From IMG/VR virus record IMGVR_UViG_3300018914_000001, positions 1-64,000 of that record: DNA of 64,000 bases. One strand, 5' to 3'. Under the pieces are notes generated by a model that was not told where the DNA came from, did not search any database, and saw nothing but the letters and a program-made list of their open reading frames with translations. The DNA comes from a virus. Shown in pieces: positions 1 through 9,095 of the stretch (position 1 is its first letter; every line of letters begins with the position of its first letter). The translations under genes and the position numbers were made by a program.

Positions 1-116
1 AAAATCTTTTTGGTAGGCATTCCTGTGCGGTTCTGATCGTAATAGCCTTCTTCTAGAATTTCTTTGACAAGAGTTAGGTATTGTACGTCTGCACTGTATC
101 CTCTCATTCTTCCCAT
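1..116 (-). CDS. Thymidylate synthase-like protein (5' end only)
   Basis: Only the first 38 codons are in the window; the gene runs off the left edge. The N-terminus contains YLTLVKEILEEG and DQNRTGMPT, which match the opening helix and the DRTGT-type loop of thymidylate synthases and the related phage dUMP/dCMP hydroxymethylases. These enzymes add a one-carbon unit to a pyrimidine nucleotide. The start ATG at 116 follows AAAGGAGGGCG at good spacing. A place next to dUTPase, thioredoxin and ribonucleotide reductase fits nucleotide synthesis. Too little is present to separate synthase from hydroxymethylase. Confidence 0.7.
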   Translation of the reverse strand, partial: MGRMRGYSADVQYLTLVKEILEEGYYDQNRTGMPTKKI

Positions 117-117
117 T

Positions 118-852
118 TTATCGCCCTCCTTTGCTTGGCACAGACCAAGCTCTGCAATCTTCTGCTGTAATCTCCAGACAATTCATCTGATGTCCAAAGC
201 AACAGCCCCCATCAATTCCAATCTTTCCTTCTCCATGCCATACATTCCCTAGTGTATTTGGATTTATCCTCATAGTTGGCGTATGACCAAAAACAACTGT
301 CTTTCCAGTGTTATGAGGGTGATGAATAAATTCATCTCTAATCCACATATATACATTCTTTGAAGATGCTCTCCAACTTGTAGCAACTGGATTAATACCA
401 GCATGTACAAAGATGTGTGTATTAGTCTCATAGAAGAGTGGCAATCTCCGAATAAAGTCAATTTCGCTTTTGCATTGAGCCAAGAAGTGCATTCTTGCTC
501 TTTCTACGCTATCCCAATTATCCTGTCTAATATGCGGGAAAAAACTCTCCATTGTCTCAATACCACCATTGAAAGCAAATAACATATCTTGATCTTTTAA
601 GTCTAGCCAATCAAGAAACATTTGCTCATGATTTCCTCTTAACACGATAGCTCCATTGGAAGATAAAGTCATCACCTCTTGAATAACCTCTTTACTCTGA
701 CTTCCTCTATCTATGTAATCGCCTAGTAGAATAAGTTGGTCATTTTCAGAATCGTAACCCATCAAATCTAAAAGCTCTATAAACTCGTCATAGCTACCAT
801 GAATATCACTGATGGCAAGGATTCTATGTTTTCCGTTTGGTATATGATTCAT
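118..852 (-). CDS. Calcineurin-like serine/threonine phosphatase
   Basis: This is a metallophosphatase of the lambda-phosphatase/PrpE type, which uses two metal ions to hydrolyse phosphoesters. The family motifs appear in order: DIHG near residue 15, GDYIDRG near 45, RGNHE near 70, VHAGI near 145 and FGHTPT near 185. I place the start at the ATG at 852 because AGGAGGTG lies 6 bases upstream; a GTG nine bases earlier overlaps that ribosome binding site. The stop is adjacent to the start of the thymidylate synthase-like gene. The substrate, protein or dinucleotide, cannot be told from sequence. Confidence 0.85.
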   Translation of the reverse strand: MNHIPNGKHRILAISDIHGSYDEFIELLDLMGYDSENDQLILLGDYIDRGSQSKEVIQEVMTLSSNGAIVLRGNHEQMFLDWLDLKDQDMLFAFNGGIETMESFFPHIRQDNWDSVERARMHFLAQCKSEIDFIRRLPLFYETNTHIFVHAGINPVATSWRASSKNVYMWIRDEFIHHPHNTGKTVVFGHTPTMRINPNTLGNVWHGEGKIGIDGGCCFGHQMNCLEITAEDCRAWSVPSKGGR

Positions 853-869
853 TTTTAACACCTCCTGTT

Positions 870-898
870 AAAAAAAGAGCTACTAACTCGTAGCTCTT
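870..898 (-). terminator. Rho-independent terminator after thioredoxin
   Basis: On the minus strand AGAGCTAC and GTAGCTCT form an 8-bp stem with a short loop, followed by a run of T residues. It starts right at the thioredoxin stop codon and precedes the phosphatase ribosome binding site. Confidence 0.8.
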
Positions 899-1257
899 TA
901 CGCATGTCGCATAACCAAGTCAATGACAGCGTGTTTGCTTTGAAAGCCAGAAACATCATCCACAATCTCGCCATCCTTGAACACGATCATGCGTGGAACA
1001 CCCATGACTCCAAAGTGTGTAGTGATTTCTGGATTCTCGTCTACGTCAATGTTGATAATAGAAAATGGCATACCTTTTATTTTAGTAGAGAATCCTTTGA
1101 TGTGCTCAGGCTTATTTTCTACGAAGTCTATAGAAAATTCATCGAAAGCATCCGAAATACTACGTGCTAACATTTTACATGGAGCGCACCAAGTGGCACT
1201 AAATTTTACAATATGAAGTCCAGTCGATATTTCTCCTTGCAGTTCTTGCAGTGTCAT
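898..1257 (-). CDS. Thioredoxin
   Basis: A 119-residue thioredoxin-fold protein with the active site WCAPC near residue 23 and the cis-proline segment GVPR near residue 87. It would reduce protein disulfides; the likely client is the class II ribonucleotide reductase encoded downstream. A terminator lies immediately after the stop codon. Length and motif spacing are normal for thioredoxin. Confidence 0.92.
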   Translation of the reverse strand: MTLQELQGEISTGLHIVKFSATWCAPCKMLARSISDAFDEFSIDFVENKPEHIKGFSTKIKGMPFSIINIDVDENPEITTHFGVMGVPRMIVFKDGEIVDDVSGFQSKHAVIDLVMRHA

Positions 1258-1263
1258 TTTTCA

Positions 1264-1356
1264 TCATCCCTTCTTGAAAATTAGCCAATCAATCCAACCA
1301 TATACAGCCCCAGCAATAGAAGCGATTAACAACCAGCTCAAATATGTTTCCCACAT
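1264..1356 (-). CDS. Small membrane protein, 30 residues
   Basis: The ORF starts MWETYLSWLLIASIAGAV, has one hydrophobic segment and ends in KKG. The stop overlaps the ribosome binding region of thioredoxin. The upstream SD-like sequence, GAGG about 10 bases before the ATG, is moderate. There is no recognisable family. It is one of several tiny single-pass membrane proteins in this window. Confidence 0.5.
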   Translation of the reverse strand: MWETYLSWLLIASIAGAVYGWIDWLIFKKG

Positions 1357-1359
1357 ACC

Positions 1360-1851
1360 CTAAAACCTCAAATGCTTCTTGTCATTGACAAGCTTTGCAC
1401 CCTCAACTTTAATCCCATTCTTCATATCTTCCAACATAGCCTTCTTGTCCATCTTGTCAGGTTGTGGAATTTTATATTTGTCTGCCACCTTAGCTTCGTC
1501 AATGACTTCAACAGAAGCAGGATTTGCTTGTAGACGAATATTGAATAGACCAGCTTTAACCTTTTCGATTTTCGCTTGCTCCATGCAATTTTGAGCATAA
1601 TTCTTTAAGCTTTCAGCGCGATTCTCTAGAGCCTTAGCGCGTTGAGCAAGACGCTTCGCTTCTTCGTCAAACATCTTAGCCTCTGCCATCAAATTCTTGT
1701 AGTATTTAGCAATACCTTCTAGTTTGTCCTCCAGAAGAATCTCTAATGAATCAAGAGTGTCAATAATAGATTGGTTATCAGCGTCCTCAGCTTCCATCAT
1801 GTCGTTAAGCTGAGACATCAGTCCAGTAATCTCATAAAGTTTAAGTGACAT
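1360..1851 (-). CDS. Siphovirus Gp157-like coiled-coil protein
   Basis: A 163-residue acidic and basic coiled coil. The start MSLKLYEITGLMSQLNDMM and the C-terminal part (positions about 115-160, NPASVEV and IPQPDKMDKKAMLEDMKNG) match the phage Gp157 family, described in streptococcal phages and linked to phage resistance when expressed; its mechanism is unknown. I chose the ATG at 1851 because GGGGGAG lies just upstream. A longer frame exists but has no ribosome binding site. Confidence 0.75.
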   Translation of the reverse strand: MSLKLYEITGLMSQLNDMMEAEDADNQSIIDTLDSLEILLEDKLEGIAKYYKNLMAEAKMFDEEAKRLAQRAKALENRAESLKNYAQNCMEQAKIEKVKAGLFNIRLQANPASVEVIDEAKVADKYKIPQPDKMDKKAMLEDMKNGIKVEGAKLVNDKKHLRF

Positions 1852-1855
1852 TGTT

Positions 1856-2068
1856 TTACTCCCCCTTGAACTGTTTGTAAAAATCTTCGCGAATATGGTA
1901 CGAATCAAATGGCTCCAAGTATCTATAGCCAATCATTTCACCACTTCTTGTTTTGTGATGAATATTTGTCCTGTCTGCAATTGGCTGTGGAATAAAATAG
2001 TATTCTATGCCAGAGCCTAGCCAATCTATATATTCCTGCTTACTGACTTCTATAAATATTTTAGTCAT
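1856..2068 (-). CDS. Hypothetical protein, 70 residues
   Basis: No family is recognised. The protein is tyrosine-rich, with HIREDFYKQ near the C-terminus. It overlaps the upstream membrane-protein gene by four bases (ATGA-type junction), which indicates translational coupling. It lies directly ahead of the Gp157-like gene. Confidence 0.65.
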   Translation of the reverse strand: MTKIFIEVSKQEYIDWLGSGIEYYFIPQPIADRTNIHHKTRSGEMIGYRYLEPFDSYHIREDFYKQFKGE

Positions 2069-2250
2069 TGTTTTCCTCTTCTCTTTTCTCGATACGCGAC
2101 TGCAAATACCCCTGAATAAAGGATAGCAGGAATAATGTAGCTGTAAACATTAACGATGCTATACGAATTTGCTGAAACTTGATCCAAGTAGAGTACTAGA
2201 TACGTAATTGCAAGCGCACCAATATAGAAAGCTAATGCACGTTTCATCAT
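2065..2250 (-). CDS. Small two-pass membrane protein
   Basis: Sixty-one residues with two hydrophobic segments (ALAFYIGALAITYLVLYL and YIIPAILYSGVFAVAY) and a basic tail EKRRGKQ. I start at the ATG at 2250, which follows GGGGGTAATTAAC; an upstream in-frame ATG lies inside the preceding gene. Unknown function. Confidence 0.6.
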   Translation of the reverse strand: MMKRALAFYIGALAITYLVLYLDQVSANSYSIVNVYSYIIPAILYSGVFAVAYREKRRGKQ

Positions 2251-2255
2251 GTTAA

Positions 2256-2495
2256 TTACCCCCAATGCCCATGCTTTTTGAGAATTTCAATAATCTCGTC
2301 AGCATAAGGCTCATCAGTGTTAATGACAATGTATTTATGATCTGGACTCTTGTTGTCGTTAACCCTTCCTTCTTTAATGGTTTTACGTAACATATCCAGA
2401 TATTCAATCTCCCATGAAAAAGCATATTTTTGAATGTCATCATTTTTTAGGACTGTAAACTTTCCAAAATCTCCACCTTCAGTCACTATTATCAC
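2256..2495 (-). CDS. Hypothetical protein, 79 residues
   Basis: No recognised family. The central part (FSWEIEYLDMLRKTIKEG) is helical and acidic, ending ILKKHGHWG. It lies in a run of small, closely packed unknown genes upstream of the thioredoxin region. Confidence 0.6.
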   Translation of the reverse strand: MIIVTEGGDFGKFTVLKNDDIQKYAFSWEIEYLDMLRKTIKEGRVNDNKSPDHKYIVINTDEPYADEIIEILKKHGHWG

Positions 2496-2523
2496 CTCGC
2501 TAAAAGAAGAGTTTTATATAATA

Positions 2524-2793
2524 CTAAAAACGCAAACTGATAGAATATCTCCAGTGGAAGTCCTCTCCATCGTCAACCTCAATGTCTTCCATGTCATTTT
2601 CGCACTCCAGAGAGTATTCTTCAAGTATCTCCAGAAGTTCTTCAAACATATGAAAATCTGTGCCACTCCAATACCCTTTAAAAACAAGATAAAGAAACTG
2701 TCTGTAAGCTTCATCACCATGCTTTTGTTTTATCGACTCACGGATCAGAGGCTGAGTCATGGTGTGCATGAGGGAAACTCTTTGTAAATCCAT
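2524..2793 (-). CDS. Hypothetical acidic protein, 89 residues
   Basis: No recognised family. The second half is strongly acidic (ELLEILEEYSLECENDMEDI, then DDGED). It follows dUTPase in the same direction after about 60 bases. Confidence 0.6.
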   Translation of the reverse strand: MDLQRVSLMHTMTQPLIRESIKQKHGDEAYRQFLYLVFKGYWSGTDFHMFEELLEILEEYSLECENDMEDIEVDDGEDFHWRYSISLRF

Positions 2794-2854
2794 ATTCTTT
2801 CACCTCTTTGATTATAATTTTGCTTTTATAGAGTAGAGAGGGGTAAAAACCCCT

Positions 2855-3511
2855 CTATTTCACTCCTGTACTGCCATGACCGCCACGATCTGCATTACCA
2901 AGGACTTCTACTTCTACGAAGTCAACTTTAGGCATCTTGCGGTTGATGCGGAATTGGCACACACGATCATTCTTGCTAATGAAGGTATCTCGCGTAGCAT
3001 ATACTGGCAGAAACCATTGGTCATTATCACCACAGTATGACTCATCAATGACAGCATAGTGGTTAGCTTGAAGGATACCATAGTTCTTGAACGTGCTAGA
3101 ACGTGGCACAACGTTAGCCTCATATCCTTCTGGCAGTTGCATTGCTACACCAAGCGGGATCAGTTTGAACTCTCCTGCTTTCAACTCAATGGATTCAGCC
3201 GCACGAAGATCAATCCAGTCGCCAATAGCGATCTTGGCTACCTTATCAATTTCATTGTCAAAGTATTTGATAAGAACCTTCAATTGCTTACGGTTAACAC
3301 CTTTACCTTTTGGCTTAGATTCATCCTTGCGAAGCTTGGTAATCTCCCATAGCTTAAACACACTGGAAACAAGCTCTCCATTCAGGAAATATGTAACCAT
3401 AGCTTCATAATTTTTAAGGTCGAGAGATTTGATGCGACCTCTTGCTTTCAACTCCTTAATCCAGACATATTCCTTTTCCTTGTAATATTTTTTCTTTTTT
3501 TGTTCAATCAT
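2855..3511 (-). CDS. dUTPase with N-terminal extension
   Basis: Trimeric-type dUTP diphosphatase that converts dUTP to dUMP and pyrophosphate, keeping uracil out of DNA and feeding thymidylate synthesis. The conserved motifs are present in order: [10 protein letters not shown] near residue 135, [11 protein letters not shown] near 153, DRVCQFRI near 182 and the C-terminal arm RGGHGSTG near 207. About 75 residues precede the family core ([20 protein letters not shown]...), an unusual extension that could bind a partner or act as a separate domain. The substrate is well supported; the extension is unassigned. Confidence 0.93.
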   Translation of the reverse strand: MIEQKKKKYYKEKEYVWIKELKARGRIKSLDLKNYEAMVTYFLNGELVSSVFKLWEITKLRKDESKPKGKGVNRKQLKVLIKYFDNEIDKVAKIAIGDWIDLRAAESIELKAGEFKLIPLGVAMQLPEGYEANVVPRSSTFKNYGILQANHYAVIDESYCGDNDQWFLPVYATRDTFISKNDRVCQFRINRKMPKVDFVEVEVLGNADRGGHGSTGVK

Positions 3512-3564
3512 TTTATCACTTCTCCTTTTATTAGAACATAGGTCTATGAATGTCGTGCTCTATT

Positions 3565-3648
3565 TCACAACATTTTTTTGTCAAGCCATGAAAGCAAGAC
3601 AATGATTGCAATAAAGCCTAGTATGAAAATTATCCAATGATATTCCAA
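3565..3648 (-). CDS. Possible tiny membrane peptide (TTG start)
   Basis: A 27-codon frame opening at TTG reads through one hydrophobic segment (WIIFILGFIAIIVLLSWL). It overlaps the end of the upstream gene by 19 bases. Its ribosome binding site is poor. I list it because several similar single-pass peptides occur in the window, but it may not be translated. Confidence 0.3.
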   Translation of the reverse strand: MEYHWIIFILGFIAIIVLLSWLDKKML

Positions 3649-3818
3649 CCGCCATAATTATTCTCAGCAAGCCATTTAGAGTACATGGTGTCAATCATCT
3701 GGTCAATCTCTTCTTTGGTCATCCCCACTAATTCATCATCATCAATTTCAATGACTTCAGTATATTCACTTCGAATATACCTAGTGGCAATGCGGAAATT
3801 TACCTTTATAAATACCAC
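3630..3818 (-). CDS. Hypothetical protein, 62 residues
   Basis: No recognised family. It contains an acidic middle (EVIEIDDDELVGMTKEEIDQ) that resembles a short helix-capped linker. It sits between two other small unknown genes upstream of dUTPase. Confidence 0.6.
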   Translation of the reverse strand: MVFIKVNFRIATRYIRSEYTEVIEIDDDELVGMTKEEIDQMIDTMYSKWLAENNYGGWNIIG

Positions 3819-3824
3819 TTCCTT

Positions 3825-4028
3825 TTATTCGTATAAGAATCGCACACACTCAATGTTTTGAACGTATACAATATCAGTTGTAACACCATTGTCATCATTT
3901 ATAACAAGAGGGTTTGATGTTATGTTGCCATCTTTGTCAAAAAAATTTAAAACACGTTTTGCAGATTCTCCTCTGAACGTCATTTGTCTTCCGCTTACCA
4001 TTTCAAATATAACTCTTTCTAGCTCCAT
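3825..4028 (-). CDS. Hypothetical protein, 67 residues
   Basis: No recognised family; a beta-rich small protein beginning MELERVIFEMVSGRQMTF. It follows the ribonucleotide reductase gene in the same direction. Confidence 0.6.
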   Translation of the reverse strand: MELERVIFEMVSGRQMTFRGESAKRVLNFFDKDGNITSNPLVINDDNGVTTDIVYVQNIECVRFLYE

Positions 4029-4045
4029 AACAATACACCTCCTTT

Positions 4046-4068
4046 TGATAAGGGGAGGGGCTTTCGCC
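4046..4068 (-). terminator. Hairpin after ribonucleotide reductase
   Basis: GGGGC-GAAA-GCCCC forms a tight hairpin ten bases after the nrdJ stop, followed by TCCCCTTAT. The poly-T tract is weak, so this may be an mRNA-stabilising stem rather than an efficient terminator. Confidence 0.4.
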
Positions 4069-4078
4069 CCACACCAAT

Positions 4079-7078
4079 TTAGTTACACTTCGAATCTCCG
4101 CAAGCTACACAAATGCAGTTTGCCTTGTCAAACGCTTGTTCGCCGCATTTAGAGCATTTTTGGAACACCATCTTTGGCTTGCCCTTCTTAATCTTGACAT
4201 TGCTTGGAATAGGAACTTCAATCTTTCCATAAGCTACATGCTCCAGTAGCGTTGCAAGTTTAGCAGGAAGAGTTACCATAGTCTGTCCTTTGCGAAGTTG
4301 TTTAGCGACTTCATCAATGTTATCACCAGTTCTAATTTGGCGAGTCACCAGTCTACCAATGACACTAGCCATTTCTTCGAACTCCTTGGTGTTAGAAGTG
4401 ATGAACACTTCAAAAGGTTGACCATCTTCATCAACGTTAATATTAATGTAAGCCTTCACCATCTTATCGCCAAATGGTACTTTCACTTTCTCAGTGAATC
4501 CATACAGGCGACTTGGGCGTTTCGAAAATTCATGAGTAGCTTCTTTATCGCCAACCCATTCTGCTTCATACTCCTGCAAGAAATTAAGCTTTTCAATGTC
4601 GCCTTGTTCCATCTCAGCCAGTTTTTCGGCCTCAATATGAACTTCCAACTTGGCGTCTTCCTTGTCTACAGCGAGAACTTGAGCTTCACGTGAACTATCA
4701 CGATAGATCGTCATGCCTTTCAGACCAAGATCGTATGAAAGCATGTATAATTCATCAGTCTGCTCTACAGTGAAGTCTCTTGGTGCATTAGCAGTCTTCG
4801 AAATCGAAGAGTCAGTCCATTTTTGGATAGCCGCTTGAACCTTAACGTGATCTGCTGGCGAAAGCTCCATAGCAGTTACAAACCATTCTGGCAGTTCGTC
4901 AATACTGCCTAAGCCATTCTTCTCCATGTATTGCAGAGCGATATGACAGATTTGCTGTGCAAAGCCAAGTCTGCTAGCTCTCCAGAACTCAAATGCAAAG
5001 TATGGCTCAACACCTGTTGTCGTGCCGCCAAACAGTTCTACAAACAGAGGAATGTAGTCGATGTATGTAGCAGTCGAACCAGTTGGTGCTTGCGTCAGAG
5101 AGGTTACGTTTCGAATACCATACTTTTTCAGAAGTTCATCCATCGAAGGGAACTCAGAAAGCATACGTTTCATAAATCCAGATTGGATAAATTTCTCGTA
5201 TTCGTAGGCAGGGAACGCACCCTTTTCTTCTGCGAGTTTAATGCTTGCCATGTAGTGCTGATACGCAATGAATTTATAAAGAGTATCAATAAACTCATTA
5301 CCTTCATCAGAACCATAACGAAGCTCTAGCTTAATCATCAGAGTGCCAAGTCCCATCGAGCCAATGCCAACTCTGCGCTCTTTCATTTGTGTTTCACGAT
5401 TTTCTTCCATGAAATAGTCAGTGTAATCAATGATATTATCTTGCAGTCTTTGAGATGTATGGCAAGCTCTAGCAAGAGAATCCCAATCGACCTGTAGATA
5501 CTTCTCTAATTCTTCGTATTTTGGGTAAAAATACAAAGAGGTTTTATTACTTACATTAGCCCCTCTCAGAGAAGATTTTCCACGCACATAATAACGTGGC
5601 AATACATGATGTCCAAGATTGCAAACACCCCATGCAGGAAGCCCTTGCTCGCCGCAAGGATTGGTACAAATGATGTAGTGGAAGTACCAGCTATTAGACT
5701 CCTTATTGTAACGCTCCAGCCATACAACTCCTGGCTCTGCGGACGCATGTGCGCTCTCAATAATCAAATTCCATATCTCTAAAGATTGTTTTAAGTCAGC
5801 ATTCAGACAATATACACTTTCAGCATTTGCCTCAACCACACTCTTGGCAAGTTTGACATTATTCATAAACGTATCGTCAATGCCAACAGAGATATTAGCA
5901 CCTGACAGATAACCCATTTCTCGCTTACGAGTAATGAACTTGACGATGTGAGGGTTGTTAGAATTGCAAATCAACATCAACGCTCCGCGACGAGAGCCAC
6001 CTTGAATAATTAGATGGACGATAGCAGAAAATACTTCTGCAAAGTCAACGCAGTCAATAGTTTCTTGTTGAAGCAGTTGAGCAATCAGCACAAACAGTTC
6101 CATCCAAGATACTGAGCCAGAAGAACGTCCATTCACGCCTTTGACGATAGCATTTCGCTTACGTAGATCGTTGAAATTGATAGCCACAGAGTATTTCTTG
6201 TACGAAAACTCTGCCATGTTCTTCATATTGTCAAACAGTCCGTCATCAACACTGTCAACAGCATTGTAAGAAAACACATTTCTTGTTTTAGCTCTTTCAA
6301 TAATTGCGTTGTCGAACTCTTCCTGAGTCGTTACAATTGTTACACCTTTAAACTTGCCAAGGCGAATACGTTGTAGCAATTCTTTATAGTCAGCATGGCT
6401 ATTGTCAAGATAGAAAATGAAATCGCTTTCAGTTGCGCCAGAGCCAGAGATTGTGTTAAATGTTGAAATATTGATGCCAACACCGCCACCTCTACGCATG
6501 ATACTGGCTTCCTTGTATGCAACCTCAAGACCATCCAAGAATTGCTCCATTGGGTTTTCTAGGGACTCAGGGCTACGAGCAACGAAACAGTTGTAAGCTG
6601 TCAAATTGGCACGTTGACCTGTTACAAACTCCTGTCCAAGCATCAGTTGGATACGACCGCCTAAGCTATAACGGTATCCATCAAATAGCCAGCGGAATTC
6701 ATTCTCCCAAAACTCTCTGGTTGTCATCGTTTCTTCAACACTAGAGCCACCCTTAGCCCAACGCTCCCAAAGCTGAGAGGGCTTCGTTTCAAGTGGTTTA
6801 TGCAATAGATCAAGTTCAACTTCATGTGTGTCGCCAAAACGATCTTCAACGACAGCCTTTCCATTTTTTAGAATCATGATCTTGCCTACTCGCTTAGAGC
6901 CTTTATCGTCAACAATAGCGACAACTGTATCTCCAGTTTTGTAACCTTCGTAAGTAGGAATTGCATAACGATCAAGAGCAATTAGCTCGTCAAGTCCTCC
7001 ATCTTTTGAGAACTCCATGTTTTCAAATTCGAATTCGTAGTGTTGTTTCAAAACAAATCCCTCCAATATTTTTCGCAT
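4079..7078 (-). CDS. nrdJ: Adenosylcobalamin-dependent (class II) ribonucleotide reductase
   Basis: A 999-residue enzyme that makes deoxyribonucleotides using vitamin B12 radical chemistry. Diagnostic pieces include NCFVARSPES near residue 163 (first catalytic cysteine), NPCGEQGLPAWGVCNLG near 472 (radical cysteine and glutamate), APTGSTATYID near 667 (phosphate binding) and the characteristic GLKGMTIYRDSSR near 795. The C-terminus ends in a cysteine cluster, CSKCGE followed by CICVACGDSKC, which is a zinc or redox tail that thioredoxin could reduce. The frame is intact. A strong promoter lies at 7181-7209. Confidence 0.95.
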   Translation of the reverse strand: MRKILEGFVLKQHYEFEFENMEFSKDGGLDELIALDRYAIPTYEGYKTGDTVVAIVDDKGSKRVGKIMILKNGKAVVEDRFGDTHEVELDLLHKPLETKPSQLWERWAKGGSSVEETMTTREFWENEFRWLFDGYRYSLGGRIQLMLGQEFVTGQRANLTAYNCFVARSPESLENPMEQFLDGLEVAYKEASIMRRGGGVGINISTFNTISGSGATESDFIFYLDNSHADYKELLQRIRLGKFKGVTIVTTQEEFDNAIIERAKTRNVFSYNAVDSVDDGLFDNMKNMAEFSYKKYSVAINFNDLRKRNAIVKGVNGRSSGSVSWMELFVLIAQLLQQETIDCVDFAEVFSAIVHLIIQGGSRRGALMLICNSNNPHIVKFITRKREMGYLSGANISVGIDDTFMNNVKLAKSVVEANAESVYCLNADLKQSLEIWNLIIESAHASAEPGVVWLERYNKESNSWYFHYIICTNPCGEQGLPAWGVCNLGHHVLPRYYVRGKSSLRGANVSNKTSLYFYPKYEELEKYLQVDWDSLARACHTSQRLQDNIIDYTDYFMEENRETQMKERRVGIGSMGLGTLMIKLELRYGSDEGNEFIDTLYKFIAYQHYMASIKLAEEKGAFPAYEYEKFIQSGFMKRMLSEFPSMDELLKKYGIRNVTSLTQAPTGSTATYIDYIPLFVELFGGTTTGVEPYFAFEFWRASRLGFAQQICHIALQYMEKNGLGSIDELPEWFVTAMELSPADHVKVQAAIQKWTDSSISKTANAPRDFTVEQTDELYMLSYDLGLKGMTIYRDSSREAQVLAVDKEDAKLEVHIEAEKLAEMEQGDIEKLNFLQEYEAEWVGDKEATHEFSKRPSRLYGFTEKVKVPFGDKMVKAYININVDEDGQPFEVFITSNTKEFEEMASVIGRLVTRQIRTGDNIDEVAKQLRKGQTMVTLPAKLATLLEHVAYGKIEVPIPSNVKIKKGKPKMVFQKCSKCGEQAFDKANCICVACGDSKCN

Positions 7079-7180
7079 TTCCCCTTTTACTCATATTTTT
7101 GATAATCAATATATTGACTATCTTCCCGAAAAAAGAATGGTCAGCAAAAATATCTAACCATTCATCTCTCGGTACTTATT

Positions 7181-7209
7181 AGTATACCAATAATTTCGTG
7201 TTCTGTCAA
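7181..7209 (-). promoter_or_regulatory. Promoter for nrdJ
   Basis: On the minus strand TTGACA and TATACT are separated by 17 bases, with TTGG just before the -10 (extended -10). It faces nrdJ, about 100 bases upstream of its start. Confidence 0.85.
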
Positions 7210-7223
7210 GAGTCTTATTCAAA

Positions 7224-7439
7224 TTAAAAATCTTCAAATAGAGCGCAAGCTTCGGTGTCCTTTAATTTGAAGGAGCCGTTACGATTACAATATTCGACAT
7301 TTTCCCCTATCTCTCTAATGCTTTTGTCAGAATTAACAACATAACCCACTTGCGAACAAGAATACCAGAAGCAATCTCGACAGCTTTTTGGCTTCTTTTT
7401 GAATAAATTTTTAAACACAGTCATCAAATTTCTAAACAC
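7224..7439 (-). CDS. Hypothetical cysteine-containing protein, 71 residues
   Basis: No known family. The basic start (KNLFKKKPKSCRDCFW) carries CRDC and further cysteines (SCS, YC, AC), spaced like a small zinc-binding domain. It starts one base after the RecJ-like gene stop, so the two are probably cotranslated. Confidence 0.6.
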   Translation of the reverse strand: MFRNLMTVFKNLFKKKPKSCRDCFWYSCSQVGYVVNSDKSIREIGENVEYCNRNGSFKLKDTEACALFEDF

Positions 7440-9095
7440 TTAGCTCACCACTTCGTAATCGTCTAAGAACAACTGAGGCGTAATGATGGTTTTCCATTTA
7501 CCTTTCCACTTATTCAAATTTAAAGAGCCAACCGCTACTATACTCTCAGCGCAATCCTGAACAGAATCGAAAAACTCTTGATTGGTTCTGAATTTCATCA
7601 AAACAAATGGATTTTTCTCATCATTGCAATCAATACGAACAGTGGAGCCTCCACCCATTTGTCGCTTGCCTACTACCACAAGGTTGCGAACAAGAAATTT
7701 GGTTTCCCTCATGCCCTTACCTGTGACGAAGTTGAATTCCATCACCTTCTCAATGAGATCATAAGTGATGTCTTGAACATCAAGTTCCAGATCGTATTGA
7801 TTACCTTTATCTTCAAGATTAACTCCAACGCCAATATGTTTGACAAATTCTTCAAAATTCTTTTGCAAAACACCAACCCCACATGCTTGATCGTGACCAG
7901 CCGCAAACAGAGCTTGAGGCATCTGACTAATGTGACCTCTTATATTAAACCCATAACCTCTGGCACTGCCACGAAACAAAGGTTCGCCATCCTTTGTCTT
8001 AGCATGTGTGAGAACAACAGTGGGCTTACGGTACTTGTTAGCAATATCACCAGCTACCAAACCAGTAAATCCGCTGGTAATTGTATCATCGACAAGTACA
8101 ATAATATTGCGATGCTGAAGTTCGTGTTCGATCTTTTCAGAATATCGCTTTACAAAATCAGCTTGCATTAATTTACGCCTATCATTCAACTCTTTCGCTT
8201 CAGCCGCTAAGTTAGCACATAAGAAATAATCATCAGTTGATAGAAGTTTGAGTGCAAGCTCAATTTTGTCCATACGTGAAGCACCATTCAAAGTGGGCGT
8301 GATAGTAAACCCAATCGTTCCAGAATTAACATCAAAAAGATTAATTTTATTAGCCTGAAGAATAGCCTTCAAACCTTCATTCTTGATGTTTTTCAAGCCC
8401 TGATAAACGATATATCTGTTCTCAGGTTCGCGCATAGACATGACATCACCATGTAAGCCGACAGCTACAAGGTCTATAAACTCATCAGCAGTTCCAGAGC
8501 CAAGATAATCGTCCAACACCTGTACTGTCTTCCATACGATGCCAACACCAGATAATTCCTTGTTGGGATAATCACACATTTGATTGTTGACAATAAGAGC
8601 ATATGGATTTTCACATTCAGGGTGATGATGGTCAAGAATGATGATTTCAATACCTTTTTCTTTAAGCTCCCTACAAGCCTCAGCAGAAGATGTCGAAGAG
8701 TCTACAATGATAAGCAACTCAGTATCTTCTGGTACAACATCCATCGCTTGCTCAATCCCATGTCCTGCCGAACGTTGAACATGGAAGTAAGAAACATCTA
8801 CACCAAACTGCTTCAAGAAATTGTACATTACGACAGTTGCCGTGATACCATCAGCATCAATATCAGAAAAAATACGAATCTTCTTGCCAGTTCTCATAGC
8901 ATCAAGAATGATCTTGCAAGCCTGTTCGATATTATCGAGAAGACGAGGGTCATGAAGATCAGATTCACGCGGATTCAGAAACCTATTCAAATCATCAATT
9001 CCATTGATCTTCGCAAGTTTCTCTTGAACGTCATCGTATTCACTGTAAAGCTTTACAGGAGTCTTCTTTGTCCAGTTTTTCATTGAATAATCCAA
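7440..9095 (-). CDS. DHH-family RecJ-like single-strand exonuclease
   Basis: A 551-residue DHH phosphoesterase. Motif I is DIDADGITA near residue 78, motif II IVDSSTS near 128, the DHH signature is LDHHHPE near 152, and the DHHA1 nucleic-acid-binding signature AAGHDQACGVG lies near 412. RecJ proteins degrade single-stranded DNA 5' to 3' in repair and recombination. The C-terminal OB-like part is present, so it looks full length. It stands upstream of small unknown genes and near the primase and helicase, which suggests a role in DNA replication or recombination. Confidence 0.9.
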   Translation of the reverse strand: MDYSMKNWTKKTPVKLYSEYDDVQEKLAKINGIDDLNRFLNPRESDLHDPRLLDNIEQACKIILDAMRTGKKIRIFSDIDADGITATVVMYNFLKQFGVDVSYFHVQRSAGHGIEQAMDVVPEDTELLIIVDSSTSSAEACRELKEKGIEIIILDHHHPECENPYALIVNNQMCDYPNKELSGVGIVWKTVQVLDDYLGSGTADEFIDLVAVGLHGDVMSMREPENRYIVYQGLKNIKNEGLKAILQANKINLFDVNSGTIGFTITPTLNGASRMDKIELALKLLSTDDYFLCANLAAEAKELNDRRKLMQADFVKRYSEKIEHELQHRNIIVLVDDTITSGFTGLVAGDIANKYRKPTVVLTHAKTKDGEPLFRGSARGYGFNIRGHISQMPQALFAAGHDQACGVGVLQKNFEEFVKHIGVGVNLEDKGNQYDLELDVQDITYDLIEKVMEFNFVTGKGMRETKFLVRNLVVVGKRQMGGGSTVRIDCNDEKNPFVLMKFRTNQEFFDSVQDCAESIVAVGSLNLNKWKGKWKTIITPQLFLDDYEVVS

